DNA from: Thermocrispum municipale DSM 44069
GTDB taxonomy: Bacteria; Actinomycetota; Actinomycetes; Mycobacteriales; Pseudonocardiaceae
Assembly (NCBI RefSeq): GCF_000427825.1
Contig: NZ_ATYT01000005.1
Coordinates: 62,001 to 126,000 of the forward strand
Length of the DNA: 64,000 bases
Direction: 5' to 3'
The translations under genes were made by a program, and so were the position numbers. Below the pieces are notes generated by a model. It saw nothing but the letters and a program-made list of their open reading frames with translations. It ran no database searches and was not told where the DNA came from. Of the stretch, positions 15,877-24,730 are shown one piece after another (the first letter of the stretch is position 1; each line of letters opens with the position of its first letter).

Positions 15877-16290
15877 GTGACCGACGACGAGATCCGACAG
15901 GCCAACCTGGCCGTGCTGCAGCGCTACCGGTCGCTGCTGTTCGCCCACCGGTTCGACGAGTGGATCGAGCTCTGGGCCGACGACGGGATCTGCGAGTTCC
16001 CGTTCGCCGCCGAGGGTCGCCCGAAGCGGCTCGAGGGAAAGGCGGAGATCCTCGCTTACATGACGCGGTTCCCCTCGCGGTTCTCGATCGAGGGTGTGGA
16101 CCGGATGGAGATCCACCAGTGCCTGGACCCGAACACCGTGATCGCGGAGTTGGCGATCCGCGGACGCGCGAGCGGGACGGGCAAGCCGTACCACCAGCAG
16201 TACGTCGTCGTGGCACAGTTGCGCGACGGCAAGCTGGCCCACTACCGGGAGTACTGGAATCCCGTTGTCTCGGCGGAGGCCTTGGCATGA
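15877..16290 (+). CDS. SnoaL-like / NTF2-fold protein
   Basis: The 137-residue protein has the NTF2-like cone-fold pattern: an N-terminal helix (NLAVLQRYRSLLFAHRFDEWIELWADDG), then ICEFPFA..., IEGKAEILAY-type text and a C-terminal DGKLAHYREYWNP strand. Members are small hydratases, isomerases or binding proteins. GTG 15877 follows an AGGAAGGA Shine-Dalgarno. The stop overlaps the next ATG (ATGA). It is the first gene of a three-gene operon repressed, by inference, by the divergent TetR. Confidence 0.85.
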   Translation: MTDDEIRQANLAVLQRYRSLLFAHRFDEWIELWADDGICEFPFAAEGRPKRLEGKAEILAYMTRFPSRFSIEGVDRMEIHQCLDPNTVIAELAIRGRASGTGKPYHQQYVVVAQLRDGKLAHYREYWNPVVSAEALA

Positions 16291-17180
16291 GCCGCCCGGT
16301 GTTGGTGACCGGGGGGACGGGCAAGACAGGGCGGCGGTTGCTCATGGCACTGCGCGCACGTGGTGTGCCTGCTCGTGCGGCGTCGCGGCGACCGGGGCAG
16401 GGCCGCGTCCACTTCGACTGGACCGACCGCAGCACATGGGACGCCGCCGTTGACGGGGTCGGCTCGGCGTATCTCGTGGCACCGAGCGGCATCGCCGACC
16501 CGGTCTCTGTGGTGATCGAGTTCGTCGAGGCCGCAATGGCACGGGGTGTGACCCGATTCGTCCTGCTCAGCGCGTCGCTGGTGGAAGCCGGTGGCCCGGG
16601 CATGGGACAGGTCCACCAGTGGCTGGCCTCGTCGGCTGCGGAGTGGGCCGTCCTGCGCCCCTCGTGGTTCATGCAGAACTTCTCGGAGGGCCAGCACCGT
16701 GCCACCATCCGCGACGAGCACGCGATCTATACCGCCGCAGGCACCGGACGTATCCCTTTCATCAGTGCTGACGACATCGCCGAGGCGGCCGCCACGGTGC
16801 TGACGGCCGCCCAGGCGCCGAACACGGACTTCGTGCTCACCGGCGCCGAGGCGCTCAGCTACGACCAGGTGGCCGCCCGCATCAGCGCAGCGGTCGGGTT
16901 CACTGTCACGCATGAGCAGATAAGCGCTGAGGAGCTGGTCGCCCGGCATATGTCAGCGGGCCTCGGTGAGACACATGCGAAGACTCTCGCGGCCATGGAC
17001 GTGGCCGTCGCCCAAGGCGCCGAGGACCGGACGACCCCGGATCTCCAGCACCTCATCGGCAGGGCGCCGGTGTCCTTCTCGAGCTTCGTGGCCCACAACG
17101 TCGCGGTGTGGACGGACGGTCGGGGGGTAGGCGCCCGTGTGGCGATGAGTTCTCGCGGGGACCCGCGTCTACTCCGGTAA
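16287..17180 (+). CDS. NmrA-like NAD(P)-binding oxidoreductase
   Basis: The 297-residue Rossmann-fold protein has the nucleotide-binding motif LVTGGTGKTGRRLLMAL at the N-terminus (GxxGxxG type), then LLSASLVEAGG and the LRPSWFMQNF block typical of the atypical short-chain dehydrogenases of the NmrA/ergot-alkaloid AgnA-like group. ATG 16287 overlaps the SnoaL-like stop by four bases. Its partner proteins suggest action on a polyketide-like or aromatic small molecule (inferred). Confidence 0.85.
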   Translation: MSRPVLVTGGTGKTGRRLLMALRARGVPARAASRRPGQGRVHFDWTDRSTWDAAVDGVGSAYLVAPSGIADPVSVVIEFVEAAMARGVTRFVLLSASLVEAGGPGMGQVHQWLASSAAEWAVLRPSWFMQNFSEGQHRATIRDEHAIYTAAGTGRIPFISADDIAEAAATVLTAAQAPNTDFVLTGAEALSYDQVAARISAAVGFTVTHEQISAEELVARHMSAGLGETHAKTLAAMDVAVAQGAEDRTTPDLQHLIGRAPVSFSSFVAHNVAVWTDGRGVGARVAMSSRGDPRLLR

Positions 17181-17194
17181 CCAGAGGAGGCGCC

Positions 17195-18001
17195 ATGCTC
17201 GAGCAGATCGCCGAAGGCGTGTTCGTCCACCAAAGCCAGCTGCTGAGGAACAACACCACGGTCGTTCAGGGCGATGACGGTGTGCTGCTTGTTGATCCGG
17301 GCACCAGTCGTGACGAGCTGCGCTGTCTCGCGCGTGATCTCCGAGAGCTAGGGCAGCCGGTGGTCGCCGGGTTCGCTACCCATCCCGATTGGGACCACGT
17401 GCAGTGGTATGCGGAATTCGGCGACGTCCCGCGTTACGGGACCGCCCGGTGCGCGACCTTTATGCGCGAATTCCTGAGCAAGCTGGACTGGCGGGAGCGC
17501 GCCGTCGCGATGCTGCCGCCTGAGCTTCTCGACGACCCTCCGCTGGACGGGTTCGGCCGCATCACGGCACTGCCCTCGGGCGGCCACGTTCCATGGGACG
17601 GGCCACGCATCCGGGTCGTCGAGCATCGCGGACACGCCGAAGGCCACGCGGCGCTGGTCATCGCGGACCGGCGGGTGCTGGTGGCAGGGGACATGCTGTC
17701 GGACCTGTTCGTGCCGATGCTTGATTTCGAAGGACCGGACCCGATCGGCGACTACCTCGACGGCTTGCGGCTGATCGAGGAAGCGGCGGCTGCGGCAGAC
17801 GTCGTCGTCCCCGGTCATGGGTCTGTGGCGCAGGGAGCCGAGATACGCACCCGGATCGCCCGGGATCGTGCTTACGTGCGGGCGCTCGGGGGTGATCAGC
17901 GGTTCGCTGATGCCCGGGTCAGCGGGCCGTTCGAGCCCGGCTGGGAATGGGTCTCTTCCATCCACGAGGGGCAGCTGAACGTCGTCGGGCCCGGGTCGTA
18001 G
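17195..18001 (+). CDS. Metallo-beta-lactamase-fold hydrolase with altered metal motif
   Basis: The 268-residue protein has the MBL layout: VLLVDPGTS, FATHPDWDHVQW, VEHRGHAEGHAAL, LVAGDMLSD and VVPGHGS. The canonical HxHxDH motif reads HPDWDH, so the second His ligand is Asp. The other ligands (GHAEGH His, AGD Asp, PGHG His) are kept. ATG 17195 has AGAGGAGG just upstream and lies 14 bases after the NmrA-like stop. Substrate unknown: esters, lactones or thioesters are usual for this fold. Confidence 0.85.
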   Translation: MLEQIAEGVFVHQSQLLRNNTTVVQGDDGVLLVDPGTSRDELRCLARDLRELGQPVVAGFATHPDWDHVQWYAEFGDVPRYGTARCATFMREFLSKLDWRERAVAMLPPELLDDPPLDGFGRITALPSGGHVPWDGPRIRVVEHRGHAEGHAALVIADRRVLVAGDMLSDLFVPMLDFEGPDPIGDYLDGLRLIEEAAAAADVVVPGHGSVAQGAEIRTRIARDRAYVRALGGDQRFADARVSGPFEPGWEWVSSIHEGQLNVVGPGS

Positions 18002-18057
18002 GGCATGTTCTCGCTCTCGGCCAAGGCGACCACGGCGACGGTCGAACTCAAGCAAGA

Positions 18058-18098
18058 CCCCGGCTGGTTCGTCGCGACATGCGGCGAACCAACCGGGG
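18058..18098. terminator. Long hairpin between convergent units
   Basis: Arms CCCCGGCTGGTTCGTCGC (18058-18075) and GCGGCGAACCAACCGGGG (18081-18098) pair over 18 bases with two wobble pairs, around loop GACAT. It lies after the MBL gene and before the minus-strand units, as a T-less actinobacterial terminator. Confidence 0.6.
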
Positions 18099-18118
18099 CG
18101 GAAGGGAGGGCGCGGCTG

Positions 18119-18260
18119 CTACTTGGTTCCGGACGGGAAGCCCGGGTCCTTACCGAACGAGTCGACCCAGAGCCGGGCGATCTTTCCGGAAAAGAACTCG
18201 GTCGCATAAATCGCATTGTCCGGTCCGCGTTTGATCTCGTCCGCGGAACTTCCGGTCGTC
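18119..18260 (-). pseudogene. C-terminal remnant of a beta-propeller-like protein
   Basis: The minus frame reads SSADEIKRGPDNAIYATEFF, then SGKIARLWVDSFGKDPG..., ending TAG at 18119. The GPDNAIYATEFFSGKIARL part resembles one blade of NHL/virginiamycin-B-lyase-like propellers (GPDGxIWxTExxxGKIxRI). Nothing upstream in the same frame continues the fold, so only the end of a gene seems to survive next to mvaB. Confidence 0.4.
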
Positions 18261-18302
18261 TGTTCGCCGGCCGGTCCGCGAGCTCGGCCGACCGTGTGGG
18301 TG

Positions 18303-19232
18303 CTAGGACGACTGGAAAGCCCGGACGACCGCCGACGGACTCGGTCTGCCCAGCTGCTCGGCCATCCACACGCTGGCCTCGACCAGCTTCGCCAGGTCGA
18401 CGCCGGTCGCGACACCAAGCCCGTCCAGCTGCCAGATGAGGTCTTCGGTGGCCAGATTCCCGGTGGCACTCTTGGCATAAGGGCAGCCACCCAGTCCACC
18501 GGCCGATGTGTCCACGGTGGTCACGCCGTGTTGCAGCGCGACCAGCGTGTTGGCCAAACCTTGGCCGTAGGTGTCATGGAAATGCACCGCGATCCGCTCG
18601 ATCGGGACACCGGCCGCGGTCAGCGCTCGCAGCAGGGCGGCGACCCGGCCCGGTGTGGCCACGCCGATGGTGTCGCCCAGGCTGAGCTCGGTGCAACCGA
18701 GCGAAATCAGCGCCGTAGCGACGCGCACGACCTGGTCTGCGGGCACTTCGCCTTCCCACGGATCGCCCCAGCACATCGACAGGTAGCCACGCACCGGCAC
18801 GTCCGACTCACGTGCCTTGGCGATCACCGGAGCGAACATCTCCAGCGACTCGTCGACCGTCCGGTTGAGATTGGCCTTGGCGAAGCTCTCGGTGACCGAG
18901 GCGAACACGGCGATGTCGGTGACGCCCAGGCCCAGCGCCCGCTCCAGGCCACGCATGTTCGGCACGAGCACCGGATACCGCACACCCGGACGGCGATCCA
19001 CACGGTTGAGCACCTGTTCGGCGTCGGCCAGCTGCGGCACCCACTTCGGGTGGACCATGCTCGTCGCCTCGATGACGGTGTGCCCGGCATCCGCGAGCCG
19101 TTCGATGAACTCGACCTTCACCCCGGTGTCCACCGGGACGGGCTCGTTCTGCAGCCCGTCCCGTGGCCCGACTTCGCAGATGGTGACCGACTCCGGCAGC
19201 CCGGGCAGCCGTTCGAGTCCGTACCGCGTCAT
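18303..19232 (-). CDS. mvaB: Hydroxymethylglutaryl-CoA lyase
   Basis: The 309-residue DRE-TIM barrel enzyme has EVGPRDGLQNE (residues about 20-30, catalytic Arg/Asp), HFHDTYGQGLAN metal-binding histidines and the HMG-CoA lyase signature GGLGGCPYAKSATGN with the active-site Cys. It splits HMG-CoA into acetoacetate and acetyl-CoA. Its ATG overlaps the stop of the HMG-CoA reductase gene (ATGA), so both are made together. This pairing is the known catabolic mevalonate module. No HMG-CoA synthase or mevalonate kinase is nearby. Confidence 0.93.
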   Translation of the reverse strand: MTRYGLERLPGLPESVTICEVGPRDGLQNEPVPVDTGVKVEFIERLADAGHTVIEATSMVHPKWVPQLADAEQVLNRVDRRPGVRYPVLVPNMRGLERALGLGVTDIAVFASVTESFAKANLNRTVDESLEMFAPVIAKARESDVPVRGYLSMCWGDPWEGEVPADQVVRVATALISLGCTELSLGDTIGVATPGRVAALLRALTAAGVPIERIAVHFHDTYGQGLANTLVALQHGVTTVDTSAGGLGGCPYAKSATGNLATEDLIWQLDGLGVATGVDLAKLVEASVWMAEQLGRPSPSAVVRAFQSS

Positions 19233-20503
19233 CGACCTGCCCGTACCTCGGCAAGAATCTGCTCGGCGTAGTCGACCCGCACCTTTTTGTCCGCGACCAT
19301 CCGGGCGGCCACCACCGGGACCTCATCCGGCGTGGCACCCACCGACGACGCGATGTTGCGGGCGTGCAGCGACATGTGCCCGCGCTGAATGCCTTCCGTG
19401 GCCAGGGCTCGCACGGCGGCGAAGTTCTGGGCCAGGCCGACCGCCGTGATGATCTCGGCCAGTTCGGAGGCGGTCGTGACGCCGAGCAGTTTGATCGCCG
19501 CCTGAGCGGCCGGATGCACCTTGGTGGCGCCACCGACCAAGCCGACCGGCATCGGCAACTCCAGGACCCCGGCGACGTTGCCGTCGGCGTCCTTCTCGAA
19601 CCGGGACAACGACGTGTAGCGGCCGTCCGGGGAGATCGCGTGCGAGTGCGCGCCGGCTTCCACGGCCCTGGTGTCGTTGCCCGTGGCGAGCACCACCGCG
19701 GTGATGCCGTTCATGATGCCCTTGTTGTGCGTGGCCGCCCGGTACGGATCGGATTCGGCCAGTGCGGCGGCGTGAATGATGTTGTCCACGACCTCGGGGC
19801 CGCCGAGCGTCTCCGCGTCGAACACCGCGCGGGCGCGCGCCAGCCGCATGTCGGCCTTGTTGGTCAAGATCCGCAGCAAGCTCCTGCCGCCCGCGATCTC
19901 GGCGGCGCGCGAGGCGACGGCCTCCGCCATCGTGTTCACCGCGTTCGCGCCCATGGCGTCGCGTACGTCGACCTGAAGATGTGCGACGACGTAGGTGCCG
20001 GCGCGCGATGGAACCAAGCGGACGCTGATGTCCCGCACCCCGCCACCGAACTCGACCAGCTTCGGGTCCTGCGCATTGGCCAGCTCGATCAGCTCGTCGC
20101 GGGCCTCCAGCAGCCTCACCCGGCCCGCCTCCGGGTCGGAGATGCCGATGATCTGCACCTGTGCTTGCATGATCGGCGGCGTGGACGACGTGGTGAAGCC
20201 GCCGTGCACCCGCGCCACCTTGGCGGCGTTGCTGGCCGCGGCGACCACGGACGCTTCCTCGATCGCCATCGGCACCAGCACATCGGAGCCGTTGACCACG
20301 AAGTTCGTCGCGACGCCGATCGGCAGCCCGAGAATCCCGGCCACGTTCTCGATCATGTGATCGGCCAGCTCACTGGTGAGGCCGTGCGCGGGATCGAAAG
20401 CGGAGATGGCCGCCGGGTCGAGACCGGCCGCGTCGGCCACGGCTTTGCGCCGGTCCGCAACGGAAAGGTCCCGAAGACCTGGGATACGGCTGGTGGGTGC
20501 CAT
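19229..20503 (-). CDS. mvaA: Degradative (class II) HMG-CoA reductase
   Basis: The 424-residue protein matches class II enzymes in length and lacks a membrane anchor. Catalytic elements seen: Glu52 in ENVAG, the Lys of THNKGIMNGI, the Asp of TGND and the His of RGHMSLHARN. Class II enzymes usually oxidise mevalonate to HMG-CoA with NAD in catabolism. ATG 20503 is used. The frame extends 25 codons further, but without family resemblance. It lies 110 bases after the PucR regulator on the same strand and is fused by overlap to the lyase gene. ispE elsewhere in the window shows that the host uses the MEP route for isoprenoids, which supports a degradative role. Confidence 0.92.
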   Translation of the reverse strand: MAPTSRIPGLRDLSVADRRKAVADAAGLDPAAISAFDPAHGLTSELADHMIENVAGILGLPIGVATNFVVNGSDVLVPMAIEEASVVAAASNAAKVARVHGGFTTSSTPPIMQAQVQIIGISDPEAGRVRLLEARDELIELANAQDPKLVEFGGGVRDISVRLVPSRAGTYVVAHLQVDVRDAMGANAVNTMAEAVASRAAEIAGGRSLLRILTNKADMRLARARAVFDAETLGGPEVVDNIIHAAALAESDPYRAATHNKGIMNGITAVVLATGNDTRAVEAGAHSHAISPDGRYTSLSRFEKDADGNVAGVLELPMPVGLVGGATKVHPAAQAAIKLLGVTTASELAEIITAVGLAQNFAAVRALATEGIQRGHMSLHARNIASSVGATPDEVPVVAARMVADKKVRVDYAEQILAEVRAGR

Positions 20504-20612
20504 GTCGAGTCCTTGCCTGTTCGTGGGCCTGTCGCGGGTAGCTACGGGCAAGGACGCTAATCGCCACCAGCTCGTCACGGAACGTACCGATCGTCCACGG
20601 TTCGGCGGTGAC

Positions 20613-22445
20613 TTATGGACGTTTGGTCAACCGCGCCAACCGCACCGCGACGGTGATCCGGAACAGGTAGTCCGGCTCCTGCCACGACGGACCGAGCAGC
20701 TGGGTCAGCCGTTCCATGCGCTGCAGCACGGTGTTCTTGTGCAGGTGGAGGGCGCGGGCGGCACCCACCGGGCTCATCTTGTTCTCCAAGTACGCGGCCA
20801 ACGTCGGCAGCAGCTTGGCGGAGTGCTCGGCGTCCCAGTCGAGTACCGGACCGATGACCCGTCGCACGAACTCCTCCACTCGCGTCTCTCCAGGGCCGAA
20901 GAGAGCGGTGTACGGGAGGTATTCGTCGGTCGTCACGGCCGTGTCGGTCAACCCGAGAGACGGCAGGATACGCAGGCACGCAGCCGCGGCATCCACCTGT
21001 TCCCGCAGGTCGGCCGTGACATCGGCGACCGGGGCGGCGACTGCGAGTACCGGCCCGTTGATCGCCCGGCGGACCGCACGATGCACCCGCCTGCTCGCCT
21101 TGTGCGGGTCGGTGTCCCCGGTGAGGGCGACGACGTGTTCCGCATGCCCGCCGGCGAGCCCGCCGATCGGCCGCAACGCATGGAACGTGTCCCGGCGATG
21201 GGTCGACGGCACACTGAGCACCACCACCGAGCGCAGCGAGCCAAGCTTGATGCCCTGCGCACGGGCCCGGGCGTCGATGTCCGCCCGCCGGTCCGGCGAA
21301 TCGGACAGCAGGTCGGCGAGCAAATCCCCGCGCACCCGCTTCTGCGCCTCGAGCATCGCCTCGTGCTTGAGATTGAGCAGTGCGGTGATCTGCGCGGCCC
21401 CCTCGGCGGTGCGGAACTCGGTTGGCCCGAAGTCGACCTCGCCTTGCTCCAACAGCAACGCCGTGAGCCCGGACGTTCCCACCACCGCAACGACGAACGA
21501 GTCGTCTCCGACGGCCACGCAACGGCCGCTCTGCCTGCTGCGGTCGACGGCTTCGCGCAGCGGCTCACCGATGTCGTCGGCGTCGAGCAACTTCACGTGA
21601 CACCGCAACGCCCGGCCCAGTGCCACGGCAACGTCCGGTGCCTCGCCACCCTGCAAGATCAGATTGGTGAGCTCGTTGTGCACCTCACTGGCCCGTTCGA
21701 CCGCTTCGACATGCCGGGACAGCTCGCCATAGGCCTGTCGTGCCTGGTCAGCAGCGTCTCGCGCCCGCGCGAGGAGCCGAGCCGTTTGCAGCACCACGGC
21801 GGCGTGGTCGGCGAACGCGGTCAGCAGTGAGATCTCTTCGGGGGAGAAGGCGTGCTCGAAGCGGTTGGCGGCGAACAGCACGCCGAGCACCTCGTCATCG
21901 GCCAGCAGCGGGACGCCGAGCAGCGACACCAGGCCCTCCGCCTTCACCGCCGCATCGATGGTCGAATCGTGCGGGACCTGCGTCAATGTGGCATACCGCG
22001 AGGTCCAGCATGGGCGGCGTTCCTCGACCACCTGGCTGGCCAGCCCGACGCCGGGCGGCACGCGCAAGCCGTGGAACGCCGACGAAATGGACCCAAGCGT
22101 GGTGCGTACCCGTAGCTCCCGGGTGTCCGGGTCGAACTCGGACAAGTACGTGACATCGGTGCCCATCAGGTCGTGCGCCCGCTCGACCAGCCGGTTCAGC
22201 AGTTCGTCGACGTCGCGCAACTGCACCAGCTCACGCGCCGACGAGAACAGCGCGGTCAGTTCCCGCCCTCGGCGGCGCCAGCGGTCCGAATTGGCGCGCA
22301 GCCTGCGCATCTCGTAAGCGATCTTGGCCGCCACGTTGTCGGGCAGGTCCAGCTCGGACAGCAGCCCGTCCACATCGATCTCTTGGTCGGCGGACGCGGC
22401 CTGGAGCAGTGCGACGACGCTGGCGACCGGGATGGTGTCCGGCAT
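20613..22445 (-). CDS. GAF-domain PucR-type transcriptional activator
   Basis: The 610-residue regulator has a GAF domain at about residues 70-225 (ELVQLRDVDELLNRLVERAHDLMG, then GVGLASQVVEERRP, LGVPLLADDEVLGVLFAANR), a linker region and a C-terminal PucR helix-turn-helix (LAAYLENKMSPVGAARALHLHKNTV, then RMERLTQLLG). Such proteins activate catabolic genes on binding a metabolite. It is divergent from the hyuA operon (200-base gap) and precedes mvaA-mvaB on the same strand, so it likely controls both halves of the cluster. Confidence 0.88.
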   Translation of the reverse strand: MPDTIPVASVVALLQAASADQEIDVDGLLSELDLPDNVAAKIAYEMRRLRANSDRWRRRGRELTALFSSARELVQLRDVDELLNRLVERAHDLMGTDVTYLSEFDPDTRELRVRTTLGSISSAFHGLRVPPGVGLASQVVEERRPCWTSRYATLTQVPHDSTIDAAVKAEGLVSLLGVPLLADDEVLGVLFAANRFEHAFSPEEISLLTAFADHAAVVLQTARLLARARDAADQARQAYGELSRHVEAVERASEVHNELTNLILQGGEAPDVAVALGRALRCHVKLLDADDIGEPLREAVDRSRQSGRCVAVGDDSFVVAVVGTSGLTALLLEQGEVDFGPTEFRTAEGAAQITALLNLKHEAMLEAQKRVRGDLLADLLSDSPDRRADIDARARAQGIKLGSLRSVVVLSVPSTHRRDTFHALRPIGGLAGGHAEHVVALTGDTDPHKASRRVHRAVRRAINGPVLAVAAPVADVTADLREQVDAAAACLRILPSLGLTDTAVTTDEYLPYTALFGPGETRVEEFVRRVIGPVLDWDAEHSAKLLPTLAAYLENKMSPVGAARALHLHKNTVLQRMERLTQLLGPSWQEPDYLFRITVAVRLARLTKRP

Positions 22446-22645
22446 GACGCCCCTTGTGCCGATGGGACAGGAAGTTCCGGCGGATAGTTGACGGATGATA
22501 CATAGCCTCGGCTCGTTGACAACCGTAGCGTCAGTGGCTGGGATGGCGGAATTTCAGGGCAATTCGAAACCCTGTTGGTGCGGACAAAGACCCTTCCCGC
22601 CGGGGCGGCAAGCAGCACCAACCCAGGTGAGAGGGACGGTGAGCA
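22446..22645. promoter_or_regulatory. Divergent promoter region, PucR regulator / hyuA operon
   Basis: No gene. It contains GTTGACAAC (22514-22522), a perfect short palindrome that also supplies a TTGACA -35-like hexamer on the plus strand, and an inverted repeat CAGGG...CCCTG with a 10-base AT-richer spacer further down. Either is a candidate PucR site. The assignment is speculative. Confidence 0.35.
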
Positions 22646-24703
22646 ATGGCGCTTCACGTTGGCATCGACGTCGGTGGGACATTCACCGATGCCGTGGCGA
22701 TCGTTGACGGGCGCGTGATCCGCGGCAAGGCGTTCTCCACCAAGGACGTCACCACCGGGATCCTCGGCGCCCTGGACGTGCTGCGGGACCGGGTGGGGAT
22801 GACCGAGGAGGAGTTCTTCCCGGCGGTCGACCGGTTCGTCCTCGGCAACACCATCGTCACCAACGCGGTCGACGAGCAGAAGTATGCCGCGGTGGGGCTG
22901 CTGACCACGCAAGGGTTCCGGGACACCCTGCGCATCGCCCGCTCGGCCCGCACCGACGAACGCGACCCGCACAAGATGACGCCGCCGCCGGACATCGTGG
23001 ACCGGCGCCGTATCGTCGAGGTACCGGAGCGCATCGACGCCCACGGCAACGTCCTGGTCCCGCTCACCGAGGAAGCGATCGGCGAAGCGGTCGAGAAGGT
23101 GCTGGCCACCGGAGCGGAAGCGATCGCGGTGTGCCTGCTGTGGTCGTTCCGCAACTCGGCCCACGAAGAAGCGATCGGCGCGTACCTGGACGCTCACCAC
23201 CCGGACATCCCGTACACGTTGTCCAGCCGTCTCACCCCGGTCTACCGCGAATACGAGCGCACGGTCACCACGGCACTGGATGCCGCGGTCAAACCGCTGG
23301 TGGCCTCGCACTTCGAGCACCTGGCGGATGATCTGCGCCGCAAGGGCCTGGGCGCCCGAGTGCAGATCATGCAGGTGCACGGCGGGTTTTTGTCGGTGGA
23401 GGAGACCAGCAAGGCGCCGATCTCGATGTTCAACTCCGGCCCCGTCGGCGGCGTCACCGGCGCGCGGCTGCTGGGCAAGCGGCTGGGGCGGCGCCGGGTG
23501 CTCACCGCGGACATGGGCGGCACCAGCCTGGACGCCGCGGCCATCCTGGACGAGGAGTTCCGGCTGCTGCCGAGAGCCGAGATCGGCGGCCTGCCGACCA
23601 GCCTGACCGCGGTGGACATCGAGACCATCGGCGCGGGCGGCGGCAGCCTGGCGTGGGTGGACGGACGGAACCTGCTGCGAGTCGGCCCGCAAAGTGCCGG
23701 CTCGACACCGGGCCCGGCTTGCTACGGCAAAGGCGGCACCCGGCCCGCGGTCACCGACGCCGCACTGGTGCTCGGCCTGATCAACCCCGACTACTACCTG
23801 GGCGGCACGGTCCCGCTGTACGAGCAGAAAGCGCGGGAAGCGCTGCGCAAGCACGTAGCCGAACCGCTCGGGATCAGCGAGGACGCCGCCGCGGAGGGTG
23901 TGTACCGGCTGGCCACTTCGCAGATGTCGAACGCGCTGCGCAAGATCACCGTCAACCGAGGGCACGACCCGCGCGAATTCACGCTCGTCGGCTTCGGTGG
24001 CGCGTGCGGCCTGTTCGCCGCCGCCATCGCCGGGGAGGCCGGGGTCCGGGAGGTCGTCATCCCGCGTAACGCCGCGGTCTTCTCCGCTTACGGGCTCATG
24101 CACGCCGACTCGGTGTTCTCCGCCGTGCAGACCAGCCCGTGGACGATGGACCAGCCCGCCGAGGTGCTGGAGAAGGAATTCGCCGCGCTCGAGGAACGCG
24201 CGCAGAAGTGGTTCGAAGCCGAGGGCATCCCGGAGGATCGCCGCGAACTGCAACGCGAAGCGGACATGAAGTTCGTCGGCCAGATCTTCGAGGTGACCAC
24301 GCGGTTGCCCGCGCACCCGTTCGGCGAGGACGACAAGGAGATGCTCCGGCAACGCTTCGTCGCCGACTACGAGGAGGAGTTCGGCACCGGCACCGCGTGG
24401 ACCGAGGCCGAGATCCTGCTGGTCAACACCCGCGTCCGGGCCATCGGCCGCAGCGACGTGCAGGCCGTGCGACGCGGCGCCGACATCACCGACGAACGGC
24501 ACGAGCACAGCACCCGCGTCGTGCTGGAACCGCACACCGGTGAGCGCGTGAAGATCGATGTGCACCGCGGGTTCGGGGCGCTCGGCCGCGCTGACGGTCC
24601 CTGCCTGCTGGAAGAACCGGACACCACCGTCTACGTCCCCAGCGGCGCCACCGTCGAGCTGACCGACGACGGCGACTTCCTGCTGCGCCTGGCCGACCGC
24701 TGA
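22646..24703 (+). CDS. HyuA-type subunit (hydantoinase A / ketone carboxylase beta-like)
   Basis: The 685-residue protein has the N-terminal actin-like ATP fold GIDVGGTFTDAVAIVDG, LGNTIVTNAVDEQK, the NSGPVGGVTGARLLGKRLG and TADMGGTSLDAA segments, and the C-terminal hydantoinase A domain. This family forms ATP-dependent hydantoinases, oxoprolinases and the carboxylases of acetone and acetophenone, in which it binds ATP and activates substrate or bicarbonate. It starts a four-gene operon. The partner subunit carries an acetone-carboxylase-gamma-like tail, which favours carboxylase over hydantoinase. Start ATG 22646 follows a GAGAGGGA stretch. Confidence 0.88.
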   Translation: MALHVGIDVGGTFTDAVAIVDGRVIRGKAFSTKDVTTGILGALDVLRDRVGMTEEEFFPAVDRFVLGNTIVTNAVDEQKYAAVGLLTTQGFRDTLRIARSARTDERDPHKMTPPPDIVDRRRIVEVPERIDAHGNVLVPLTEEAIGEAVEKVLATGAEAIAVCLLWSFRNSAHEEAIGAYLDAHHPDIPYTLSSRLTPVYREYERTVTTALDAAVKPLVASHFEHLADDLRRKGLGARVQIMQVHGGFLSVEETSKAPISMFNSGPVGGVTGARLLGKRLGRRRVLTADMGGTSLDAAAILDEEFRLLPRAEIGGLPTSLTAVDIETIGAGGGSLAWVDGRNLLRVGPQSAGSTPGPACYGKGGTRPAVTDAALVLGLINPDYYLGGTVPLYEQKAREALRKHVAEPLGISEDAAAEGVYRLATSQMSNALRKITVNRGHDPREFTLVGFGGACGLFAAAIAGEAGVREVVIPRNAAVFSAYGLMHADSVFSAVQTSPWTMDQPAEVLEKEFAALEERAQKWFEAEGIPEDRRELQREADMKFVGQIFEVTTRLPAHPFGEDDKEMLRQRFVADYEEEFGTGTAWTEAEILLVNTRVRAIGRSDVQAVRRGADITDERHEHSTRVVLEPHTGERVKIDVHRGFGALGRADGPCLLEEPDTTVYVPSGATVELTDDGDFLLRLADR

Positions 24704-24730
24704 TCCCTGCGCCCGTGAAGGAGACGACCC

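Noticed and set aside
18005-18439. A 144-codon plus-strand frame downstream of the MBL gene
   Set aside because: It runs through a terminator-like hairpin and the antisense of mvaB, without family resemblance.
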